DNA of 64,000 nucleotides from Serratia symbiotica (GCF_000821185.2 NZ_CP050856.1:18639-82638), one strand, 5' to 3'. Positions 9,239-20,000 are shown, counted from the first letter of the stretch. Numbers and translations: made by a program. The notes: generated from the letters alone by a model not told the origin.

Positions 9239-10958
9239 CGCTCTCTCCTTCAGCGCGAATATGCCATTTGGCCAGCGCAAACTGCTGTTCCCAAAGTGAC
9301 CGGTATGTGCTGTTCTGTTTCAGCAACATCTGATGTGTACCCTGCGCAACCAATTCGCCGTGCTCCATGACCAGTAACTGATCAGCCTGCTGCACGGCAT
9401 ACAGGCGATGGGCGATGCTTAACACGCTCATGGTGGGTCGTTCGCTGCGCAGGTCTCGGTAGAAGGCGGCTTCCGTCAGTGCGTCAGCAAAAGCGGTGGC
9501 CTCATCCAGGATGAGTATTGCGGTATTTGCCAGCAGTGCGCGGGCGATGGCGATGCGCTGTTGTTCGCCACCGGAGAGGGTTACACCACGCTCCCCTACC
9601 GGTGTTTGCAGTTGTTGCGGCAACAGGGCCACCCAACGTTCGGCCTGCGCCAGCCGCAATGCCTGCCACAATTGCGACTCACTGGCCTGAGGGTTGCCGA
9701 TGCGCAGGTTATCTGCCAGCGTACCTTTAAATAAGAACACTTCTTGCGTCACTACGGCGATCATGCTGGCGCGTTGCGCATCGCTGAAACGGGACAGATC
9801 TTGCCCGCCAAGCGTTATCAATCCGGATGAAGGGGCATGCAATCCCGCCAGCAAACTGGCGAGCGTCGATTTGCCAGAGCCTGATGTACCGACCATGGCA
9901 TAGAACTGCCCAGCAGGCAGTTGCAGACGAATACCTTGTAGCACTGGCGTATTTTTGTAGCTGAATGAAACGGCATCGGCCTGCAAATCGTATTGGGTGG
10001 GCATGGCCACGAGCGTCTGTGGTGGCTTCTCGGCAAGCAGTGGCGCAATCCGGGCAACGCCGGCAAATATCTCGCGCAGCAATGTGCCTAAAAAGGTGAT
10101 GCGCAGCAAGGGCTTGAGCAGCCCACTGCCCAACATTAATGTCAGCACTAATTGCGTGACGCTGAGCGAACCCTGTGCCACACGCCATAATCCGAACGGC
10201 AATAAGATGAATAGATTCGCGTTGAGTAATACGACAAATACCGACCAGGCAGGCACTGCCCGGCGGGTAAAGGATTCAACCAGTTGGTGATAGCGGTGCA
10301 TACGTTGGTCAAGCAGACGAAAAGCCGTTACTGACTGTTGAAAAGCTTTCATGACAGGGATGCCGCGGACATACTCGACCATCGCGCTATCCAGCTCCGT
10401 AGAAGCCTGATGATAGGCCTCTGTGCGCGCTTGCATACCGCGCGAAAAGAGTTTCTGTGCGATGATCGCCAGTGGTACGGTTGCCAGCGCCGCCAGTGCC
10501 ATACCCCAGTCGATCCAGAAGAGAAACAACGCGGCAGCCAGCGGGCTAATCAGCGCTGCCACCATATCGACGCTGTGGTGGGCGATAAACTGCTCCAGCC
10601 TTTCAACGTCATTCATGATGATATTGCGCACGCTGGCGTTGCTTCTGCCCGCTAATGCTGCGAGCGGGAGACGAGTGAGCGCCGTGGCTAACTTTAGTCG
10701 GGTGCGATAGAGCACATCAAATGCCGCCAGATGGCTAAAATAGCCTGCTAACGTCAGCAACAGATATTTTCCCAGCAGCGCGGCCAATAACACCAGCGCC
10801 AGCCGCAACAAATCGGTGTTGGGCTCGCTAGCCCGCCACAACAGGTAGTAAGGCACTAACTCCATCAGCACCGCAACAGCAACAATGCAATAGGCCCGCC
10901 AGAGCCGCTGCCGGGCATCAGATAACAACGCCCGCAACGTGGCGAATGGTGAGGTCAT
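9225..10958 (-). CDS. ybtP: YbtP-like ABC transporter, fused membrane and ATPase domains
   Basis: A 577-residue protein with the same layout as its neighbour: six hydrophobic segments, then Walker A G-T-S-G-S-G-K-S-T, signature L-S-G-G-E-Q-Q-R, Walker B I-L-I-L-D-E-A-T and the His switch in SIAHRL. Residues 95-125 include RNIIMNDVERLEQF, a coupling-helix region common to this family. Its ATG at 10958 overlaps the TGA of the 134-residue gene (ATGA), so translation is coupled. In yersiniabactin loci YbtP and YbtQ also lie in tandem and act together at the inner membrane. The substrate is inferred to be the metal-loaded siderophore or the metal released from it. Confidence 0.85.
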   Translation of the reverse strand: MTSPFATLRALLSDARQRLWRAYCIVAVAVLMELVPYYLLWRASEPNTDLLRLALVLLAALLGKYLLLTLAGYFSHLAAFDVLYRTRLKLATALTRLPLAALAGRSNASVRNIIMNDVERLEQFIAHHSVDMVAALISPLAAALFLFWIDWGMALAALATVPLAIIAQKLFSRGMQARTEAYHQASTELDSAMVEYVRGIPVMKAFQQSVTAFRLLDQRMHRYHQLVESFTRRAVPAWSVFVVLLNANLFILLPFGLWRVAQGSLSVTQLVLTLMLGSGLLKPLLRITFLGTLLREIFAGVARIAPLLAEKPPQTLVAMPTQYDLQADAVSFSYKNTPVLQGIRLQLPAGQFYAMVGTSGSGKSTLASLLAGLHAPSSGLITLGGQDLSRFSDAQRASMIAVVTQEVFLFKGTLADNLRIGNPQASESQLWQALRLAQAERWVALLPQQLQTPVGERGVTLSGGEQQRIAIARALLANTAILILDEATAFADALTEAAFYRDLRSERPTMSVLSIAHRLYAVQQADQLLVMEHGELVAQGTHQMLLKQNSTYRSLWEQQFALAKWHIRAEGESDVIV

Positions 10959-11359
10959 GGCTGCGCTGCTCCTAGCCAATGCTGCGCCTGTTGACGGGCT
11001 TCGAGTTCAGTAGCCACGACTCGGTAAGGATAGGGAATGGTGCTGGCGGTCAGGTAACGCAGCGCTTTACGCCACATGGAGCGCCGTTTTCCCTCATCCG
11101 GCTCAACGCGCACTGCCCCACGGCAGTAACGTTGTTGCTGGTCGCGAGTGCGTTTGCCCCACGCCTTATATTCACGGAAAAAGTACGCCGAATCGGTAGG
11201 TAATTCCACCCCGCTGAAGATCAGTACGAACGGTTGCCGCTGATCGAGAACGGCCTGCAACGCCTGAATGTGAATGGATGTCTCCTCGGCGCTAACACGC
11301 TCTGGCATAACATAATGCACCAGCGGCCACTGGCTGGTATCAATTGCGGGTTGGTTCAC
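10955..11359 (-). CDS. Unknown 134-aa protein in metallophore operon
   Basis: I do not recognise this family. The frame is open to 11464, but the best start is the GTG at 11359, with AAGGA 8 nt upstream; this overlaps the NRPS gene by 20 nt. The stop overlaps the next ATG. The protein is soluble, with a buried-strand pattern near residue 48 (F-V-L-I-F-S-G), an aromatic and basic middle (AYFFREYKAWGKRTR-x-QQQRYCRGAVRV) and a helical C-terminus. Its tight place between a synthetase and transporters says it serves the pathway, for example as a helper or accessory enzyme, but nothing visible shows how. Confidence 0.6.
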   Translation of the reverse strand: MNQPAIDTSQWPLVHYVMPERVSAEETSIHIQALQAVLDQRQPFVLIFSGVELPTDSAYFFREYKAWGKRTRDQQQRYCRGAVRVEPDEGKRRSMWRKALRYLTASTIPYPYRVVATELEARQQAQHWLGAAQP

Positions 11360-14300
11360 GGTCGGTATCCTTATCGGATGAAACAGGGAAAAGTTCTTGT
11401 AGCAGGTCGCTGCACTCAGGTCGGTGCAACAGCGTCCAGTGTGTGGCATCAGCGATGCGCTCAATCACCAGGCCTTGTGGAAACTGGACGTCAAGCCAGT
11501 TGAAATTATCGCCCCACTCCGCTGGGCGTTCAGCGGCAGCAATAACTCGTACATTGAGATCATCAATGATTCGCTGAGGTGCGGTGCACATCGCCTGTAC
11601 GTTGGCTTGAACGACGGCGATACGGCGTAACAGAGCGTCGTCATCGCCTTGAAGCTCGGCAGGCAGAACACTGCGCCATGCATGCAATCTTTGCGGCTTA
11701 TCTAGATTGTCAAAATGAGGGATGTTCTGTTGTTGTCGCGGTGTGGCCAAGGATTGCCACAGCCCATATTCACTGGCTGCGAAGCAGGACATGGCTTGCG
11801 GTGGCAGGGGGTCGATCAGTGTCAGAGAGGCAATTAACTCACCTGCCTGCTGCAACTGCCACGCCATTTCGATCACTACTGCGGTTCCCATCGACCAACC
11901 AGCCAAATGCCAGGGTGCCTTTATCCCGTTAACTCGCAAGGCCTGGAGTGCGCGATCCGCTTGTGCATGGATATCGTTAAGCGGTAACTCTTGTGACAGT
12001 AATCCCTGTGCCTGCACACCGATACACTGCACGTTTGGGAGACGAGCAGCGGTTCGTCCCCAGGCGTTGCTGTCACCATCACTGGCATGCAAGCAAATTA
12101 ACTTCTCGGTTCCACCGCTGTTGAGCATCACTAAAGGATGGTGCAGTGATTGCAGGCAGAGGGCATCCAGTGCCTGCGCCATGTCGCTCAACTTGCTGTG
12201 AGAGAAAATCAGACCAATCGGGACTTTGAACCCGAATTGGCGACTCAAACTCGACGTCAGTTGAGTCGCGAGCAAACTATCTCCGCCACTGCGGAAGAAA
12301 TCGTGGTTAGCACCCAGTTCGTCGATACCCAGCAAGGTCTGCCAGTGTTGAGCTAGCGTATTTTCAGCGGACGTTAGTGGGCGCTCGGCAAGGTACGCTT
12401 CAGATGCCACCTTGGGTGCAGGCCGTGGCAATGCGTCCAGGTCGCGTTTACCGTTAACACTGAGTGGAATGCGGGGTACAAATATCAACTGCTCTGGCAA
12501 CATATAGTGCGGCAGCCGCTCGCGAAGTGCGCTGTGTAAACGCGCCGTGTCCGTCGCCATTTCAGGGCGCTGCACGATAAATACCTGTTGACCCGCAAAC
12601 GCCAGCGGCATGTCTGGTTGCGGCCATTCCCCCACAGTCAGGAACCCATTGCGTCGAAACGCCTGCTGCCAGCTTTCGCGTGAAAGCAGTGGTGATGTTT
12701 GCTGGCTATGATCCTCTGCGGCTTGTTCGAGCACCGCCGCAGCCGTTACCCATTGCAACGCCTTATCTTGCGTGGCTTCCAGGACGATCAGTGCACCACC
12801 CGGTTTTAGCAACCGCCAGATATCACTTAACGTGGTGTCCAGATGATGGGCGTTGTGCAACACATTCGCCGCCAGTACCGCATCGAACTGCGCAGGCTCC
12901 CAGTTTTGTAACGCGAGCGGTTGGTTAATGTCATACCGTCCGGTTCGCAAAGAGGAATAGGGCGCGAAGCGCTCCTCGGCGTAACGAGAGAACCATGGGC
13001 TGACATCGGTATGATAGTACTCTCCTGCACCCGCGCGATGAAAAGCCGGTAGGGTACTGGCGGTCAGGCCACCAATCCCGGCACCTATCTCCAATACCTG
13101 AGGTTTTTCGGCAGCCTCTACCACCTTCAACAGCAGCCCTGCAGCTATCTGACCAAGGTAATCCGCCAGCTTATTACGTTGGTAGAGCGCCTCAGAAACC
13201 GCGCTCTCACCATCAGGAAACAGCAAGCTGTTCGCCAGGCGCGGTTCGTGCATGACTTCGATCATGGTGTGTTGGCTGGTAAACAACCAATCGAGGAAGG
13301 TTTTCCCCTGGGCGTGCCAGTCGAGGCAGCGACTCAAACGGATTTTTCCATCATCAATGCGTTGCTCAATCGCCGCTAAAGCAGGTGCGTAATCTGTGGC
13401 AAACCAACGCTGACCGCGTAGCTCGGTCATCCCCTCTTCTTCCAGTATGCGGTGCCATCGTTCCAGCAAGCGGCCAAAGCAAGCTGCAATCCCCGCCTGC
13501 TGGCGTGCTTCCTCCAGTCGCCAGCCTGCCGGTGAAACAAAGGCTATTTCATGCAGCAGTTGCCAGATCATCAGCGGTGCCAGTGATTCACTTTCTGCCT
13601 GAAAAGCCGCAAGCGAGGCGATATCGGTGGCTGAAGGCAGTAACTGTGCGGCTTGTTCGCCAGCCTGCTGCCAACCGAATGTCTGGACGTTATTTATCTC
13701 CGGGTGGGGCACCACCCAAGCGAGTAACTGGTTTGCACCAGAATCTCGCGTCACGATATCCACGGCTGCACTGCTGACGGCCAGTTGAGCCAGCAGCGTC
13801 TGTTCAATCTCGCTCAGCTCAATGCGGTAACCGTTCAGCTTAACTTGCCGGTCACGTCGACCGAGAAACGTTATGCAGCCTTGAGAATCGTAACGGGCTA
13901 AATCGCCAGTACGATACAGCCGCTGTTGATGTACTGCTGACCAAAAAAAGGCACTGTCGGTGCGAGCAGCATCGCGCCAGTAGCCCTGTGCCAGACCTGC
14001 ACCCGCAATGCAAAGTTCTCCTGCAACGCCGGCTGGACGGTCGCGACCTTGTGCATCAAGAACAAAGTAGCGTTGATTAGTCAGTGGATAGCCATAGGGC
14101 ACTGCGGGGCAGCACGGATCACATTGGCTGGCATCAAAGATATTCGACCAGATAGCCGCCTCCGTTGCGCCACCCAAAGCAAGAATTTGTGCATGCGGCG
14201 CCACGGCTGGAATACGCTCAGCCAACTCACGTTTGAACCAGTCGCCAGAGAGCAAAATCGTTCGTAAGTGAGGCAGTGTCTCTGCTGCAACCTGCTCCAG

Positions 14301-16793
14301 CAACATTGCCATGAGTGCCGGCACTGAGTTCCATACGGTGACCTGATGCGCTTTCAGCTGCGTAAGCCAGGCGCTGGCGTCGCGCAGCGAGGTTGGATCG
14401 GGTAGTACCAGCGTGGCTCCGGCGCCCAATGTGGCAAACAGATCGAATATTGCCAGATCGAAGCTCAATGCAGACAATCCAAACACCCGATCTTTCGGGT
14501 TGAGTGCCAGGCGTTGGCTAAGGTCCGTTAAGGTGTTAGCAGTAGCCCGATGCTGCATCGCCACCCCTTTTGGCGTCCCTGTTGATCCGGATGTGTAGAT
14601 GATATAGGCCAGTTGTTCCAGCTCAGGGATGTGTGGTGCAGTTAGAGCAGCAGGCAAATCAGACAAGGTTAAAATGGGCACTTCGCTTGTCAGCAAAGGA
14701 TCATCACTCGTCAGGATAACGGCCCGTGCCTCAGCATTTTTTATCACCTCCTGCAGTCGGACGCGTGGCCAGTCGATAGCGGCTGGCACCAGAATTGCGC
14801 CCGCCGCCATGACGCCCATCGCAGCAATAATTTGTTCGCGGCTTTTCGGCAGTGAAACTACCACAGGTCGATTGCGTACGCCGTATGCGCCCAGTGCGGC
14901 AGCCATCTGAAGCGCCTGCTGCGCCAGTTCCCCATAGCTGAGGTTGCCGTTTGAGGTGATGACAGCAATGGCATCGGGCTGTCGCTGCGCCTGCTTGAAG
15001 AAGCCCATATGCAACGGTTCAAGCTGAAGCGCCCGTTCGGTATTATTCACTTGTTGGCGCATTGCGGTTTGGGGAGGTGTCAGCAGAGTGGTGATGGGTT
15101 GTTGCCAGTTCTCCGCATAGCAGAGCGCATCCAGGCATTGGCCATATGTTTCAAACATCTCATCAATCATGCCCGCCGGGAACAGGTTATCAATCACAAT
15201 CCAGTTATATTCCAGCGTGCCTTTTCGCACCATGACCTGATGGTCAAGCCACACCTGCGGCGTTGCCGTATAGAGCCATTCCGGCTCGCCGAGTAGGTCG
15301 GCGCCCTCCACCAGGCGATCAAGATCCATGCCCAGTAAACTGGTAAACACCACCGGCATCTGTGCGGTTTCACTCAGATTGTCGCGTTTAGCCTTTTCGC
15401 GCAGCAGATCGATCCCGCCAAAACTGCTGTGTGCCAAACGTTCGCGCAACGATTGCTGGATGAGATGTGCACGTTCGGCAAGTGACATCGGCTGGTGACA
15501 ATCCATACTCAGTAGCAGCACGGCGGTAAAGTCACCCACCATTTCGGCCACATCGGGATGCCATGGATGACGATTAAAATGAGTGAGATTAAGCGTGAAT
15601 CGCCCGGATTCTGCCCAGCCGGTAAGCACTTCACTGAATACCGCCAGCAGCATGGCAGAAGGTGTGACGCCTGCCTGGGAGGCATGGTGCTTGAGCTGTT
15701 GCCATTGCGGAGCGCTGACACGGCGTTGCAGGCGGCGGAATACTGGCTGCTCCAGCTGGTCAGGCTGGCAGGCGAGCGGCAAATTGGGCGCGGCCGGGAT
15801 TTCATCGAGCCGAGTCAGCCACCAATCACGATCGTCTCGCCAGCGTCGCGAACCTTTATCACGCGCCTCTGCCCGTTGATAGTCGCGAAAAGTCCAGCTC
15901 AAGCTGGCCAACAGGCGATCTGGCTGATGGTAATTGCGCTCCAGTTCTGCCAGCACAATATGAAAACTTTGCACGTCAAAGGTAAGCAAATCGAGATCGA
16001 GATGGACACAAGTTTCACTGTCACTCAGGCGGGTGGCCTGTAAATCAAACAGTGGCCAATGGCTGGCGTCCAGCACCTGCGCGCTAAGTGCCTCGCGCTT
16101 TAGCAGCAATTTCTCCTGCTGTCTCTCGGGCGAATCGCCACGCCAGTCGCTCTCTGCGATATGATACCAAGGCACCTGCGGCAGGATATATTGCAAACCG
16201 TCATCATTGACGCAGGCGCGCATCATTGCGTGACGTTTTATGACGTTGTTCCATGCGTGTTCGAAGCGAGTCAGGTCAAACTCGTGCAGTCGCCACTCAA
16301 AGCAAACGTGACAACTCACGCCGCCAAGGGCCAGCGTATGAGTACGACCGAGCCAGTATGCGTGTTGAATATCAGTGAGCGGGAACGGTTCGTTGTCGCG
16401 CACGTTGTTCCAGCACAGCCAGCTGTCCCCATTGTCATACAGCAGCCAGCCGCCGGGTTTCAGTACTTCGCACCATAATGCGGGATCGCTAGCGGAATTG
16501 GGCAAGATAATCCAGTCATAACCCGGCTGGCTGATTCGCTGACGTGACAACGCGTTGCGAATATCAACCTGCTGACAATCCGCCTGCGGTTCATGTTTGC
16601 GTAAGGCGATTTGTTCCAGACGAGAGCTCACCGCTCGGGTGTAGAGCGTGGCCCGCCGTTGCAGATGTTCCCTGATTTTGCAGGACGCTGGCAGGGTGCT
16701 GCTGTGCAGCAATAGCACGTTGCATTCACCCTGTTCTTGCTGACTATCGATCAGCGCCAGTACCTGCTCATTCGCAACTCTTTCCCCATTCAT
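11340..16793 (-). CDS. NRPS Cy-A(MT)-PCP-TE, terminal cysteine module
   Basis: 1817 residues from the ATG at 16793 (GGGAG upstream). Approximate domains: 1-130 resembles the C-terminal half of a Rossmann methyltransferase (VLKPGGWLLYD) without a SAM motif; 136-575 heterocyclisation domain with intact D-x4-D-x2-S (DLLTFDVQS); 580-1000 and 1420-1460 adenylation domain, whose visible pocket residues (FDLAIFD, VWNSVPAL, LSGDW, TEAAIW) fit the cysteine code D-L-F-N-x-S-x-I-W; 1030-1410 an inserted methyltransferase with motif LEIGAGIGG; 1474-1540 carrier domain (GGDSLLATQL); 1557-1807 thioesterase with GWSMG. The layout is that of PchF of pyochelin. It should add, cyclise and methylate the last cysteine and release the product. 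First gene of the leftward operon. Confidence 0.9.
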   Translation of the reverse strand: MNGERVANEQVLALIDSQQEQGECNVLLLHSSTLPASCKIREHLQRRATLYTRAVSSRLEQIALRKHEPQADCQQVDIRNALSRQRISQPGYDWIILPNSASDPALWCEVLKPGGWLLYDNGDSWLCWNNVRDNEPFPLTDIQHAYWLGRTHTLALGGVSCHVCFEWRLHEFDLTRFEHAWNNVIKRHAMMRACVNDDGLQYILPQVPWYHIAESDWRGDSPERQQEKLLLKREALSAQVLDASHWPLFDLQATRLSDSETCVHLDLDLLTFDVQSFHIVLAELERNYHQPDRLLASLSWTFRDYQRAEARDKGSRRWRDDRDWWLTRLDEIPAAPNLPLACQPDQLEQPVFRRLQRRVSAPQWQQLKHHASQAGVTPSAMLLAVFSEVLTGWAESGRFTLNLTHFNRHPWHPDVAEMVGDFTAVLLLSMDCHQPMSLAERAHLIQQSLRERLAHSSFGGIDLLREKAKRDNLSETAQMPVVFTSLLGMDLDRLVEGADLLGEPEWLYTATPQVWLDHQVMVRKGTLEYNWIVIDNLFPAGMIDEMFETYGQCLDALCYAENWQQPITTLLTPPQTAMRQQVNNTERALQLEPLHMGFFKQAQRQPDAIAVITSNGNLSYGELAQQALQMAAALGAYGVRNRPVVVSLPKSREQIIAAMGVMAAGAILVPAAIDWPRVRLQEVIKNAEARAVILTSDDPLLTSEVPILTLSDLPAALTAPHIPELEQLAYIIYTSGSTGTPKGVAMQHRATANTLTDLSQRLALNPKDRVFGLSALSFDLAIFDLFATLGAGATLVLPDPTSLRDASAWLTQLKAHQVTVWNSVPALMAMLLEQVAAETLPHLRTILLSGDWFKRELAERIPAVAPHAQILALGGATEAAIWSNIFDASQCDPCCPAVPYGYPLTNQRYFVLDAQGRDRPAGVAGELCIAGAGLAQGYWRDAARTDSAFFWSAVHQQRLYRTGDLARYDSQGCITFLGRRDRQVKLNGYRIELSEIEQTLLAQLAVSSAAVDIVTRDSGANQLLAWVVPHPEINNVQTFGWQQAGEQAAQLLPSATDIASLAAFQAESESLAPLMIWQLLHEIAFVSPAGWRLEEARQQAGIAACFGRLLERWHRILEEEGMTELRGQRWFATDYAPALAAIEQRIDDGKIRLSRCLDWHAQGKTFLDWLFTSQHTMIEVMHEPRLANSLLFPDGESAVSEALYQRNKLADYLGQIAAGLLLKVVEAAEKPQVLEIGAGIGGLTASTLPAFHRAGAGEYYHTDVSPWFSRYAEERFAPYSSLRTGRYDINQPLALQNWEPAQFDAVLAANVLHNAHHLDTTLSDIWRLLKPGGALIVLEATQDKALQWVTAAAVLEQAAEDHSQQTSPLLSRESWQQAFRRNGFLTVGEWPQPDMPLAFAGQQVFIVQRPEMATDTARLHSALRERLPHYMLPEQLIFVPRIPLSVNGKRDLDALPRPAPKVASEAYLAERPLTSAENTLAQHWQTLLGIDELGANHDFFRSGGDSLLATQLTSSLSRQFGFKVPIGLIFSHSKLSDMAQALDALCLQSLHHPLVMLNSGGTEKLICLHASDGDSNAWGRTAARLPNVQCIGVQAQGLLSQELPLNDIHAQADRALQALRVNGIKAPWHLAGWSMGTAVVIEMAWQLQQAGELIASLTLIDPLPPQAMSCFAASEYGLWQSLATPRQQQNIPHFDNLDKPQRLHAWRSVLPAELQGDDDALLRRIAVVQANVQAMCTAPQRIIDDLNVRVIAAAERPAEWGDNFNWLDVQFPQGLVIERIADATHWTLLHRPECSDLLQELFPVSSDKDTDREPTRN

Positions 16794-16895
16794 AACGGCT
16801 CCCGCCATAAAAACGGATGTGAATTAACCGTTCACATCGCAAGGTTTTGATTAGGTTTATTTATGCAAATTTCAAATTTAATTACTCATACTGTT

Positions 16896-16914
16896 GCAAA
16901 TGATAATCATTATA
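16896..16914. promoter_or_regulatory. Fur-box-like site
   Basis: GCAAATGATAATCATTATA matches the 19-bp Fur consensus GATAATGATAATCATTATC at 16 of 19 positions, including the central palindrome. It lies between the divergent biosynthetic operons, so iron-dependent repression of both is inferred. Confidence 0.75.
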
Positions 16915-16915
16915 T

Positions 16916-16951
16916 TTACGGTCGCAACTGAAATTACGGTCGCAACTGAAA
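16916..16951 (+). repeat. Perfect tandem 18-bp repeat, candidate AraC-type activator site
   Basis: TTACGGTCGCAACTGAAA occurs twice back to back without a mismatch. Direct repeats about two helical turns long are typical binding sites of AraC-family activators, and YbtA of yersiniabactin acts between divergent operons in the same way. The likely ligand is the regulator encoded at 38942-39820. Binding is inferred. Confidence 0.6.
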
Positions 16952-17091
16952 ATTTGACTATAAATCACCATAATCCTTACTGTTATTGGGCTTTGCGGTC
17001 CATTTTAAAATCCATGCTATTTCAGGGTTGATTTGTTTGCTGGTGCGACGTGAGCGTGATTATTAACAATCAATTAACGTTTGAGGTTAAA

Positions 17092-20000
17092 ATGGCTGAG
17101 CAACGCCAGATAAGCTATGGTTGGACCACGCTGACGGCAGCGATCGATCAGCATGCGCAGCAGACGCCGGACAGTCCTGCACTGCGTTTCCTTTCTCTCG
17201 ATGGTCAGATGCAGACGCTGACTTTTTCCGAGGTAGCGGCCCAGGCGCAGGCGCTGGCCGCCAGATTGCAACAGCAGGCGCAAGCTGGCTCGATGGCTCT
17301 TATCCTCCATCCTTCCGGGCTTGATTACGTGGTCTCGCTACTGGCCTGCTTTTATGCAGGGATCGTGGCCGTACCCGTCAACCTATCCGGCGCTGCCCGC
17401 GTTAAACGTGTGTTGGGCAAGCTGGAGGCGATTGCAAAAGATTGCCAGCCCCAACTCATCCTCACGGGTCGTGAGATTGCCAGAGATTCGGCCGAGTCTT
17501 TAAGGGCGTTTGCTGACCAGTTTCAGTTGCGCTGTTTGTTAACCGACGAGGCCGTTCCCAGCGAACAGGTGAACTTTGTACCGCCCATCCTCGACGGCAA
17601 TACATTGGCTTTTTTGCAATACACCTCCGGCTCGACCGGGGAACCCAAAGGCGTTATCAATCGCCACAGCAACCTGCTCGCCAATCTGGATTTTCTGACC
17701 TGCCTGACTCTGCCGGATGAAGACTGTGTGGTGGCAAGTTGGTTACCTCTTTATCACGACATGGGCCTGATTATGGGCATCCTGTCCCCACTGGTGTATG
17801 GCAACACCGCACTCTATTTACCGCCTGTGACCTTCGTGCAGGATCCGTTGCGTTGGCTGGAATTGGCCAGCGAATATCGCGCGACTGTATTACCTTGCCC
17901 TAATTTTGCGTTACAGCGCTGCCTTGATGCCGCTGAACGCGAACCAGAGCGTCTGACACAACTTGATCTCAGTGCGGTGAAGAGCCTGGTGCCTTCCGCT
18001 GAGCCGGTCTCAGCACAGCAAATGATGAATTTCTGGTGGTGCTTTGCCCGCTGCGGCCTGCGGCTGTCAGCTATGAAACCGTCCTATGGCCTGGCTGAGG
18101 CCACACTGATTGCTGCAGGAAACCGTGCGCCTGAACCCGTATTCCTGGATGTGGATCGTGATGCGTTGCTGAATAATGAGGTGCTGATATCCAGCGCTCC
18201 AGCGCCGACTACCCGCCGCTATGTGGGTTGCGGTAATGATTTCGGAGAGGGGCAACTGCGCATTGTTAATCCTGACGAAGCGCGCTTTTGCCGCCCCGAT
18301 GAAGTGGGGGAAATTTGGCTGAGCGGTGCAGCAATAGCGCATGGCTACTGGCAACGAGAAGCGGAGACGCAACATACTTTTCATGCCACCGTGGCGGGTG
18401 ATGAACATCACTGGCTGCGAACCGGCGACTTGGGTTTTGTACATCAGGAACAGTTGTTTATTACCGGAAGGCTAAAAGATCTGATCATCATTCGCGGTGA
18501 ATGCCATTACCCGAACGATTTGGAAACGACGGCGGTAGGGGCCCATCCGCTGGCCCTGAGTGATGGCGCGGCGGCATTTGCTGTTCCCGCCGCCGAAAAC
18601 GAAGATGAACAACTGGTGATCGTGCTGGAGTGCCAGCGTGCGAAGCAGGAAGAACTGTTGCAATGTGTAGAACGGGTTCGTCAGCGCATTGCGGAGGAGC
18701 ACCAACTCAACGCTTGGCAAATTATTCCTGTCCGTAAAGGCACGTTGTTGCGCACAACCAGTGGCAAGGTACGACGCAATGCGTTGCGCGAGGCGTGGCA
18801 GCAGGATCAACTGCATCGCCTGCTCGCAGAAACATCTGACATCCATCCTTCTACCGCCAGCCACCAAAGTGGAATTGCGCGCTGGTTGGCACAGCAGGTG
18901 GCGGAGATCCTCGGCAACGTCGCCGCACGACATATTGATCCGCAGCGTTCATTGTTCAGCTATGGCCTGGATTCTCTGGGGGCCACCACCCTGATAGCAC
19001 GCATCCGCCAGCACTATGACGTCACTTTGCAGGAGAGCGATCTTTACGACTCACCTGGCACGGCGGCACTGGCATCGAGGATCGACGGAACGCTGTCACC
19101 TGAGGCAGAAACGGTAGCCGCGTCAGAGAAAAAAGCGGCAGATGAACCTGTAGCCATCATCGGTATGGCGTTTCGTTTGCCCGGTTCCGAAGGTGAAGAA
19201 GCACAGGATGATGACACCTTCTGGCAGTTGTTGTCGCAAGGCGCTTCGGCCATCCGCCCCATGCCTATTGAACGTTTTCGCCGCAGTGAAAACATTCCCG
19301 GCTTTGGTGCTTACCTGAATAATCCCGCTGATTTTGATGCCAGCTTCTTCGGTTTATCGCCGCGCGAAGCGATCAATACCGATCCACAGCAACGCATGCT
19401 GCTGGAGGTAAGCTGGCATGCGCTGGAAGACGCGGGCTTGCGTCCTTCCGCCTTGCGCGGCGCGGATGTCGGCGTTTATGTCGGCATCGGTACGGGTGAC
19501 TATTCGCATATACCGTTTATCACCGGTGAGAAGAGCCACCTTGATGCCTATTACGGCACCGGCAACTCCTTCGCCGCCGCCTGTGGTCGTCTCTCCTACT
19601 TTTACGGATGGGAAGGCCCTTCAGTGGCGGTCGATACGGCCTGTTCCTCTTCTCACAGTGCGTTGCACATGGCCTGTCAGGCGATACGACTGGGCGAGTG
19701 CGACATGGCGATGGCGGCCGGGGTTAAATTACAACTGCTGCCTGAAGTGGATGAGGTGCTGCACAAAGCAGGGATGCTGGCAGCAGACGGCCACTGCAAA
19801 ACCTTCGATGCGGCAGCCGATGGCTATGTCCGTGGCGAGGGCTGTGTCGCATTCCTACTAAAACCGCTGTCACAGGCGTTGGCCGATGGCGATGAAATCC
19901 GTGCGGTGATCCGAGGAAGTCTGGTGCGACAGGATGGTGCCAGCAGCAGTCTCTCTGCCCCTAATGGTGAAGCGCAACGCCGTCTCCTGCAGCGGGTGTT

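Larger units (their letters stand above)
16809..17091. promoter_or_regulatory. Divergent promoter region of the metallophore locus
   Basis: This 283-bp AT-rich stretch separates the two biosynthetic operons. It holds a Fur-box-like site (16896-16914), a perfect tandem repeat (16916-16951) and a possible rightward -35 hexamer TTGACT at 16954-16959, only 2 nt after the repeat. A weak -10 candidate, TACTGT, lies 18 nt on. Spacing next to the -35 suits an AraC-type activator acting on a poor promoter. No gene is present. Confidence 0.6.

Noticed and set aside
8640..16478. Many antisense frames of 70-160 codons opposite the NRPS and transporter genes
   Set aside because: Expected by chance in GC-rich coding DNA; the sense proteins have clear domains.
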